Below are positions 57,761-64,000 of a DNA stretch of 64,000 bases, in pieces (the stretch's first letter is position 1; every line of letters begins with the position of its first letter). The position numbers and the translations under genes were made by a program. Source of the stretch: CAVPXC01 sp963709505 (GTDB lineage Bacteria > Chloroflexota > Anaerolineae > JAAEKA01); assembly GCA_963709505.1 (NCBI GenBank), contig CAVPXC010000019.1, positions 124,001 through 188,000 of the forward strand. The letters run 5' to 3'. Below the pieces are notes generated by a model, which was not told the origin of the DNA, searched no databases, and saw nothing but the letters and a program-made list of their open reading frames with translations.

Positions 57761-59329
57761 ATGCCCAACTCTACTGCTCCTTTGCCCAGTGCAATGTTGC
57801 TTCAAGAAAAGACCCGCGCATCGACAGCCCGCCCGGTGCTGATTGTCATCTTTGGCGCGTCCGGCGATCTGACGCAACGCAAGCTGGTTCCTGCCATCCA
57901 TGCCCTTTCCTGTGAAGGCTTGTTGCCGGAACACACCGCCGTGCTTGGCCTGGCCCGCACGTCAATGACCGACGACGACTTCCGGAGCCAGCTCAAGGCT
58001 GGCGTCGAGGCGTATGGCCGCATCACGCCCGAACAATGCCAACGCTGGGACGAATTCGCCGGCCGCTTCAGCTATCTACCCATCACATACGACGACCCCG
58101 CCAGTTACGCAAGGCTGGCGGAACGTCTAAGCCTCTTCACACAAGAGACCGGCAGCGGCAACGCTTTGTTCTACCTGTCTACTCCGCCCCAGCTTTATGC
58201 CACAATCGTCGAGCAGCTCGGCGCGGCCCGCCTGGCGCAGGCGCCTGGTGAGACCGGTTGGCGCCGGATTGTTATCGAAAAGCCCTTTGGTCATGACCTG
58301 ACTTCGGCGCAGGAGCTCAACCGCAGTGTGCACGAGGCCTTCGACGAGTCGCAGGTCTACCGCATCGACCATTATCTGGGCAAAGAAACCGTACAAAACC
58401 TGCTTGTGTTTCGATTCGCCAACGCGATCTTTGAGCCGCTGTGGAACCGCAACTACATCGACGCGGTACAGATCACCGTGGCCGAAAGCGTGGGCGTGGG
58501 TAAACGCGGGGGATACTACGACCAGGCCGGCGTTGTGCGGGACATGGTCCAGAACCACGCGCTGCAACTGCTGACGCTCACCGCCATCGAGCCGCCCGTA
58601 GCGTTCAACGCCACCGCCTTGCGCAATGAAAAAGTCAAGGTGCTGGAGGGCATCCGGATCGCCAGCCCGAGCGATGTGGCCTCGACCACCGTGCGAGCCC
58701 AGTATCGCTCACAAAACGGCCCCACCTATCGCCTGGAAGAAGGCGTGCAGCCCAACTCAGAGACCCCCACCTATTCGGCGCTCAAGCTTTTCGTGGACAA
58801 CTGGCGTTGGCAGGGTGTGCCCTTCTATGTGCGCTCGGGCAAGATGCTCCAGGCCAAAAGCACCGACATTATCGTTCGCTTCAAGCGGGTGCCGCACTTG
58901 ATGTTTCCGAAGGATTATCCGGGTATCCGGCCGCCAAACGTTCTGACGATCAGAGTCCAACCAGATGAGGGAATGCTTTTGACTTTCAACATGAAAGTGC
59001 CCGGCGCGGGCATGCGCACGCAGCCGGTGGATATGCAATTCCATTACGACACGGATTTCGGCAACGACGCCCTGCCGGATGCCTACGAGCGGCTGCTGGT
59101 GGATGCCTTGCAGGGCGATGCGTCGCTGTTTGCCCGCAGCGACGAGATCGAGCTGTCATGGCGCATCGTCGACCCCATCCTATCCGCTTGGGCCGATGGC
59201 CAGTCGCCACTGGCCTTCTACGAGCCGGGCTCGTGGGGGCCGGCTGAGGCCGACGAGCTGCTGGCGCACGACGGCTTTGAGTGGATAACCCAATACACAA
59301 AACCCGACAAGAACGGAACCTTGTCTTGA
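57761..59329 (+). CDS. zwf: Glucose-6-phosphate 1-dehydrogenase
   Basis: Oxidises glucose 6-phosphate with NADP+ (or NAD+) in the oxidative pentose phosphate pathway. The start is ATG 57761 behind GGAG. The 522-residue product carries IFGASGDLTQRKLVPAI for the coenzyme, IEKPFGHDL, the active-site RIDHYLGKETVQN, and normal C-terminal substrate-binding segments (VPFYVRSGK, PVDMQFHYD). A Crp-like regulator is divergent. NADPH made here could serve the folate and fatty acid genes nearby, but no operon joins them. Confidence 0.94.
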   Translation: MPNSTAPLPSAMLLQEKTRASTARPVLIVIFGASGDLTQRKLVPAIHALSCEGLLPEHTAVLGLARTSMTDDDFRSQLKAGVEAYGRITPEQCQRWDEFAGRFSYLPITYDDPASYARLAERLSLFTQETGSGNALFYLSTPPQLYATIVEQLGAARLAQAPGETGWRRIVIEKPFGHDLTSAQELNRSVHEAFDESQVYRIDHYLGKETVQNLLVFRFANAIFEPLWNRNYIDAVQITVAESVGVGKRGGYYDQAGVVRDMVQNHALQLLTLTAIEPPVAFNATALRNEKVKVLEGIRIASPSDVASTTVRAQYRSQNGPTYRLEEGVQPNSETPTYSALKLFVDNWRWQGVPFYVRSGKMLQAKSTDIIVRFKRVPHLMFPKDYPGIRPPNVLTIRVQPDEGMLLTFNMKVPGAGMRTQPVDMQFHYDTDFGNDALPDAYERLLVDALQGDASLFARSDEIELSWRIVDPILSAWADGQSPLAFYEPGSWGPAEADELLAHDGFEWITQYTKPDKNGTLS

Positions 59330-59394
59330 ACCGCAAGCTCATCCTCATGCCACGACACGGAGCGACCTGTCAATGACGGCCGAAACAACCTTCT

Positions 59395-59931
59395 TTGCGC
59401 GACGATCTGGTGGCTATCCGCCCCTGGCGGGCCGGCGATGCACAACCGGCTTTCGATGCCATCATCGAATCCCGGGCCGAAACGACAGTGTGGCTGGCGG
59501 ACGTAAGCCGGGTCGCGTCGGTGGCTGAGGTCGAAGATTACATCGTCCACGCAACCGAGGAATGGACAAACGAGTCGAACTACAGCTTCGCCATCGTCGA
59601 TGCACAGGACGCTTCCTTTCTTGGCAGCTGTGGGTTGACCCAGGTCAACCGCCGCCACTTGTATGCCAATCTCTACTACTGGGTTCGAACCAGCCAGACC
59701 GGCCGGGGCATCGCCAGTCGGGCTACACGCCTGGCAGCGCGCTTCGGCTGTGAGGTGCTCGGGCTTCAGCGCATCGAGGTTGTGGTTGAGGTGGATAACG
59801 GTGCCAGCTTGCGCGCCGCAGCCAAAGCGGGCGCTGTGCACGAGGGGGTGTTGCGCAATCGTCTGAACAGTCGCGGTGCAGCCCGAAACGCCGTGATGTT
59901 CTCTTTCGTTCCGAGTGATTTCGACCTGTAG
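59395..59931 (+). CDS. GNAT-family N-acetyltransferase (RimJ/RimL-like)
   Basis: A 178-residue GNAT. It shows VAIRPWRAGDAQPAFDAI, FLGSCGLTQVNRRHLYANL, the acetyl-CoA loop RTSQTGRGIASRAT and RIEVVVEVDNGASLRAAAKA, the pattern of RimJ/RimL protein and antibiotic acetyltransferases. Only a TTG at 59395 opens this frame. One base out of frame, ATG 59373 gives MTAETTFF, which joins smoothly if one base near 59396 is removed. The substrate is unknown. Confidence 0.85.
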   Translation: MRDDLVAIRPWRAGDAQPAFDAIIESRAETTVWLADVSRVASVAEVEDYIVHATEEWTNESNYSFAIVDAQDASFLGSCGLTQVNRRHLYANLYYWVRTSQTGRGIASRATRLAARFGCEVLGLQRIEVVVEVDNGASLRAAAKAGAVHEGVLRNRLNSRGAARNAVMFSFVPSDFDL

Positions 59932-59948
59932 CCAGAAACGAACCGACG

Positions 59949-60371
59949 ATGGAAATCAACCTGACGACCCCAGCCCTGCTCTTTCCGGCCATTTCCTTGT
60001 TGCTCCTGGCCTACACCAATCGTTTTCTCACCCTTGCGGCGCTCATACGCGACCTGCACGCCAGATATAAGGCTAACCCGGAGGACGTTTTGCACGGCCA
60101 GATCGCCAATCTCTGGTATCGCGTCCGGCTGATCAAGTACATGCAGGCCCTTGGCGTGGGCAGCATCTTGCTCTGCACCGTGAGCATGTTCGCCCTGCTC
60201 GCCGGCTGGCAGGGTGCGGGAACGGCCATCTTCGGACTGAGCTTGGTCCTGATGGCCTTTTCGCTGACACTGTCGCTGCGCGAGATCCTGGTTTCGGTGG
60301 ATGCGCTCGACCTGCGGCTGCGCGACATGGAGGGCTTCACCGGTCAATCTCGCAACGAGAAAGATAACTAA
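59949..60371 (+). CDS. DUF2721 family membrane protein
   Basis: A 140-residue protein with three membrane helices (ALLFPAISLLLLAYTNRFL, LGVGSILLCTVSMFALLAGW, GTAIFGLSLVLMAFSLTLSL) and the family motif pair AALIRDLHARYK and EILVSVDALDLRLRDME. Function unknown; it is 17 bases downstream of the GNAT gene. A palindromic element begins at its stop codon. Confidence 0.85.
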   Translation: MEINLTTPALLFPAISLLLLAYTNRFLTLAALIRDLHARYKANPEDVLHGQIANLWYRVRLIKYMQALGVGSILLCTVSMFALLAGWQGAGTAIFGLSLVLMAFSLTLSLREILVSVDALDLRLRDMEGFTGQSRNEKDN

Positions 60372-60452
60372 ACTCATGTTCTGGAGAAACCAGGAGTTTT
60401 GTACGCCCAATCGCGCCTCGAAACCCTCGGTTTCAACAGAACATGAGTTTAG
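60368..60452. repeat. Palindromic element downstream of the DUF2721 gene
   Basis: CTAAACTCATGTTCTG (60368-60383) is the exact reverse complement of 60437-60452. A second inner pair (GAAACC and GGTTTC) adds to the stem. It looks like a miniature palindromic repeat. Confidence 0.75.
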
Positions 60453-60506
60453 ATCAGGTATCGGGATGTTCCCGATCACCGGCGCAAGTCGCCAGGATGT
60501 TAAACC

Positions 60507-61768
60507 ATGACCTTAACTCTTTCGCCTTACGACCGTGCTCTACTCGCTGGCGAGCACGGTCCCGCCGCCCAACTTGCCATGTCGATTCTCGTGCGTATGG
60601 CCGACGTGTGGGGCGCAAGCGAGCTGATGGACATCAGCGGCGCGCACATCGACAGCACGATCTACATCGGCGAGGCCGGGCTGGAATACGCCGAACGCTT
60701 GGCCGCCCTCGGCGCGAGAGTTGCCGTGCCGACTACGCTTAACGTCAGCGGCCTTGATGAGGCGCACTGGCAGGAGTGGCCCGTGCCCGCCGATTGGGCC
60801 GGGAAATCCTACCGCCAAATGGTGGCCTATCAGAGCATGGGCGCGGTGCCTACCTGGACCTGCGCGCCCTACCAAACCGAGTGGAAGCCGAGCTTTGGTC
60901 AACAGGTGGCCTGGGGCGAATCCAACGCCATCGTTTTCGCCAATTCAGTCCTCGGCGCGCGCACCGAGCGCTATCCTGACCTGCTGGATATCTGCTGCGC
61001 CATCACCGGCCGGGTTCCCGCCGCCGGTCTGCATCTGACCGAAAACCGCGCCGGCCAGCTGCTCGTCCGTCTGATCGACGTACCGTTGGCCGTGCAGCAG
61101 GACGACACTTTCTACCCGGTGCTCGGTCACCTGCTGGGCAAGGTGGCCGGCGATCGCATCCCGGTGGTGGACGGCCTGCGCGTTCAGCCGGCCGAGGATC
61201 AACTCAAGGCGTTGGGCGCGGCTGTAGCCTCTTCCGGCGCCGTGGCACTGTTCCATATTGTCGGCGTGACGCCGGAGGCGCCTACGCTGGAGGCTGCATT
61301 TCAGGGCCGGCAGCCCGTTCAGGTCGTCGAAGTGACCATGGACGCGTTGCGCCAGGCTCGTCGCGAGCTGACCACGGCCGAGGGCGATCGGCTGGATATG
61401 GTGGTGTTGGGCAGCCCCCACTTCTCGCTGGCCGAATTTCGCCAGCTTGCACCGCTGCTGGCGGACCGGCACACCCACCCCAACGTCCAGTTTCTGGTCA
61501 CCAGCAGCCGCGGCATGGTTCTCCTGGCCCGGCAGGCCGGCTATCTGGACGTGCTCGAGCGCTTTGGCGGCAATGTAACCGTCGACACCTGCATCCTGGC
61601 CTCGCCCATGCTCCCGCCCGAGGTCACGCTTCTGATGACCAACTCCGCCAAATACGCCTACTATGCGCCGGGCTTGCTCGGCACGCGCATCACTTTCGGC
61701 AGTCTGGCGGATTGCGTGCGCTCGGCAGTGGGTGGGCAGGTGGTGCGGGATGAGGCTGGGTGGGATAT

Positions 61769-61772
<4 letters not shown>
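60507..61772 (+). CDS. Aconitase X, large (catalytic) subunit
   Basis: A 421-residue AcnX/DUF521 protein. Visible motifs are VPTTLNVSGLD, TCAPYQTEWKP with a cluster-type Cys, NAIVFANSVLGARTERYPD, DICCAITGRVP, DTCILASPMLPPEV and MTNSAKYAYYAPGLLG. Known AcnX members dehydrate cis-3-hydroxyproline or mevalonate 5-phosphate; which one applies here cannot be settled. The small subunit is encoded immediately downstream, fused to another domain. The stop codon lies at the beginning of a heptamer array. Confidence 0.88.
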
Positions 61773-61815
<43 letters not shown>

Positions 61816-61838
61816 GAGTGCGGAAAAGACCCGAAAGT

Positions 61839-63116
61839 ATGGACTACGTGATGCAGGGACAGGTGGTTATTGCGGGGCGGGCAGAGGGTGAAGCGCTGGC
61901 GGCTAGCGAGCCGCTCTCCTTCTGGGGTGGCTACGACTACCACACCGGCGAGATCATCGATCGCCGGCATCCGCTGTCCGGGCAGATTGCGGCAGGGCGC
62001 GTGCTGTGCCTGCCGTTTACACGCGGGTCGTCGACCACCACCGCCGTGCTGCTTGAGGCGGTTAAGGCCGGCACCGCGCCGGCGGCTATCATCACCACCG
62101 GCGTCGACACTTTTTTTGCCCTGGCCTCCATTGTCGCCGATGCCATGTACGGCCGGCCTGTACCGCTGATCGCCCTCTCCGCCGACGACTTTGCCCAACT
62201 GCGCACCGGCGACCTGCTGACCGTGGACGAAGATGGGCGGATCACGCAATCGACCTCCGAGGTCTTCCGTGACCTCGGAGGTCTGGTCTCAACGCCATCG
62301 CCTCCCGCTCGTGACCCCACCACCGCGTACAGCATGAGCGAACGCGCCGTGCGAGAACACGCTGAGCCGGCAGCGCCGGTATTCAAGGTTGAAATCTGCG
62401 TCGAGGCGACAAGCGAGGAAGGAGTGAGAGACACTGTGCGAGCGGCCTATCTCGGCGGCGCGGCCACGGTCGAGCTGTGCAGTGCGATGCATCTCGACGG
62501 GCTGACGCCTGACCCGCAGCATATTGTCGCCGCGCGGCAGGCCTTCGGCAATCGTCCTGGGCTGATGATAATGGTGCGGCCGCGAGCCGGCGATTTCTGT
62601 TTCTCGCCAGCTGAGGTTGAACTGATGCTTCAGCAGATCGAGACGGCTGCCACTGCCGGCGCGAACGGCGTCGTCTTGGGCGTGCTCCGCCCCCAGGACA
62701 ACCGGGTCGACGTAGATGCCATGCAGGTGCTGGCCAGCACGGCGAAAGTCGCCGGCCTAAGGACGACCTGCCATCGCGCCTTTGACGCCACGCCTGACGC
62801 CGATGAGGCCCTGGATGTCTTGATCGCCCTGGGTTTCGATCGGGTACTCACCTCTGGCATCCTTTGGGGTCGCAAAGGTACAGCTCTGGACGGCGTCGAG
62901 CGCCTTGCGGCCACGATTGGTCGCTCGCAGGGCCGTATCGAAATCGTACTCGCCGGCAGCATCAGCCCGGTGAATGTGGGTCAACTGCTGGCTCGCCTGC
63001 CGCTAGCCGATGGCTTCGTCTCCGTACACGCCTACTCCGGTGCACAGGCGAACGGCCAAACAACCGTCGACTCGGTGCGAGCGCTGGTCGAAGCGACCAA
63101 CCGCTCATTTACGTAG
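61839..63116 (+). CDS. Aconitase X small subunit (DUF126) fused to a CutC domain
   Basis: Two domains in one chain of about 425 residues. Residues 1-135 are the swivelling small subunit of AcnX (VMQGQVVIAGRAEGEALAAS, FTRGSSTTTAVLLEAVKAG, IALSADDFAQLRTGDL). A linker of about 50 residues, partly encoded by a palindrome, follows. The rest is a CutC-type barrel (VEICVEATSEEGVRDTV, ATVELCSAMHLDGLTP, MVRPRAGDFCFSPAEVE, CHRAFDATPDADEALDVL, VLAGSISPVN). I place the start at ATG 61839; earlier ATGs lie in the heptamer array. I know of no such fusion, but have not searched for one. Confidence 0.85.
   Translation: MDYVMQGQVVIAGRAEGEALAASEPLSFWGGYDYHTGEIIDRRHPLSGQIAAGRVLCLPFTRGSSTTTAVLLEAVKAGTAPAAIITTGVDTFFALASIVADAMYGRPVPLIALSADDFAQLRTGDLLTVDEDGRITQSTSEVFRDLGGLVSTPSPPARDPTTAYSMSERAVREHAEPAAPVFKVEICVEATSEEGVRDTVRAAYLGGAATVELCSAMHLDGLTPDPQHIVAARQAFGNRPGLMIMVRPRAGDFCFSPAEVELMLQQIETAATAGANGVVLGVLRPQDNRVDVDAMQVLASTAKVAGLRTTCHRAFDATPDADEALDVLIALGFDRVLTSGILWGRKGTALDGVERLAATIGRSQGRIEIVLAGSISPVNVGQLLARLPLADGFVSVHAYSGAQANGQTTVDSVRALVEATNRSFT
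62252..62283. repeat. Palindrome encoding part of the DUF126-CutC linker
   Basis: GACCTCCGAGGTC (62252-62264), loop TTCCGT, then the exact reverse complement GACCTCGGAGGTC (62271-62283). It lies just after the natural end of the DUF126 domain and reads in frame as TSEVFRDLGGL. Confidence 0.85.
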
Positions 63117-63223
63117 GATGCATTCAAAGTCCGTCGAAACGAGACCTGTTCGCGGCCACCGAGGTCCGAACCACCTCCGGCAATCGGCCGAAGGTCCGTG
63201 TAATCTGTGGCAAAAGATCCGAT

Positions 63224-64000
63224 ATGAAAATAGAAACCTCTCGTCTGATAATCCGTGACCTCCAAGAGTCCGACCTGCACCCCCTGGCCGCGATCTGGTC
63301 CGATCCCGCGGTCACCGTTTACCTGGGCGGCCCGCGCGACTTCGATTGGGTCGTCAACGCGCTTGCCGAAGACCTGCCGGCCGGCCAGGAGACCTACGAC
63401 CTCCGTCCGGTGATCGAGAAAGCCACCGGCCAGATCATCGGACACTGTGGTTACCTGGAGAAGGAGGTCGAGGGCCAGCTTGAGATCGAGTTGAACTACA
63501 TTCTCGCCCGATCTGGCTGGGACAAAGGTTATGCCACCGAGGCTGCGGCGGCACTTCGCGATCATGCGTTGCGGGAGCTCAAGCTCAACCGCCTGATTGC
63601 GTTGATCGAGCCGGGCAATACTGCGTCCGAGCACGTCGCCCAGAAGATCGGCATGCGACTAGAGCGCGAGGTTGTTCGGCCAGGCGGCGCGTTAAAGCTA
63701 ATCTACGCAATGGAGCTGCAAGCATGGAACCCGGAGCAATACGCGCGCAACGCAGGCTTCGTGGCCGAGCTAGGCCTGCCGGTGGTAGAGCTACTCAACC
63801 CGCAGCCCGGCGAGCGCATCCTCGACCTGGGCTGTGGCGATGGTGTGCTGACCGAGAAACTCGTCGCGTTGGGTTGCCAGGTCGTCGGCGTGGACAGCAG
63901 CCCGGCGCAGATCGCTGCAGCGCAGGCGCGCGGGCTTGACGCGCGCATCGTCGACGCCCAACGACTGTCCTTCGACGCCGAATTCGATGCGGTCTTCAGC
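63224..64000 (+). CDS. GNAT acetyltransferase fused to a class I methyltransferase, 3' end outside the window
   Basis: An open frame of 259 codons to the right edge. Residues 1-165 form a GNAT (SRLIIRDLQESDLHPLAAIW, RPVIEKATGQIIGHCGYLE, ARSGWDKGYATEAAAAL). Residues 166-259 begin a class I methyltransferase (NPEQYARNAGFVAELGL, ILDLGCGDGVLTEKLVA, VVGVDSSPAQIAAAQARG). The start ATG follows a weak site (AAAAGATCC). Both activities act on unknown substrates. The chain continues beyond the window. Confidence 0.85.
   Translation, partial: MKIETSRLIIRDLQESDLHPLAAIWSDPAVTVYLGGPRDFDWVVNALAEDLPAGQETYDLRPVIEKATGQIIGHCGYLEKEVEGQLEIELNYILARSGWDKGYATEAAAALRDHALRELKLNRLIALIEPGNTASEHVAQKIGMRLEREVVRPGGALKLIYAMELQAWNPEQYARNAGFVAELGLPVVELLNPQPGERILDLGCGDGVLTEKLVALGCQVVGVDSSPAQIAAAQARGLDARIVDAQRLSFDAEFDAVFS

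Overview
The window looks like a chromosomal stretch from a GC-rich, free-living bacterium. My best guess is a Chloroflexota (Anaerolineae/Caldilineae-like) genome or metagenome-assembled genome. That guess rests on gene content, on abundant short tandem and palindromic repeats both between and inside genes, and on a T-box regulated trp operon; no rRNA or other marker gene is present to confirm it.

Layout. 0-3.2 kb: three secreted or degraded genes (TolB-like propeller, CBM-like protein, beta-helix remnant abutting an antitoxin-like gene). 3.4-19.9 kb: an extended tryptophan locus. A consensus sigma70 promoter and a Trp-specific T-box leader precede trpE-trpS-trpG-trpD-trpC. The remaining trp genes (trpF, trpB, trpA) are separated by unrelated genes: DUF554, a decayed aromatic amino acid decarboxylase, a NUDIX-GrpB fusion, a DUF1016 nuclease, an aldo/keto reductase, an SdpI-like protein, a macrodomain protein and an unknown membrane protein. 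20-27.2 kb: an Apt-like phosphoribosyltransferase, a DEAD-box helicase behind a probable attenuator, a KAS III enzyme, an ECF sigma factor with a membrane partner, and folE/folB/folK. 27.3-31.7 kb: membrane and GT2 glycosyltransferases and a flippase.

31.7-46.9 kb, nearly all on the minus strand: a compact uncharacterised cluster of four B12-binding radical SAM proteins, a SPASM-type radical SAM protein, two class I methyltransferases, a GT4 glycosyltransferase, a PPOX flavoprotein and a nucleotidyltransferase. A NotI-like restriction-modification pair lies in the middle. 47.3-55.1 kb: two DUF488 genes and a very large RecQ with an extra N-terminal region, then an IS110-family transposase with a likely bridge-RNA region, a tRNA-like fragment, and an AAA/DUF4143 ATPase that appears to be transcribed leaderless. 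55-64 kb: class V aminotransferase, Crp-like regulator, zwf, GNAT, DUF2721, an aconitase-X large subunit, an aconitase-X small subunit fused to CutC, and a GNAT-methyltransferase fusion cut by the window edge.

Two features cut across everything. First, arrays of degenerate 7-bp units and several palindromic elements sit between genes and also inside genes in frame (trpF, two radical SAM genes, a methyltransferase, the DUF126-CutC fusion), where they supply start codons, stop codons, linkers and hairpins. Second, at least eight otherwise well-conserved genes carry single-base frameshifts. These could be assembly errors or real decay and should be checked against reads before any gene is called dead.
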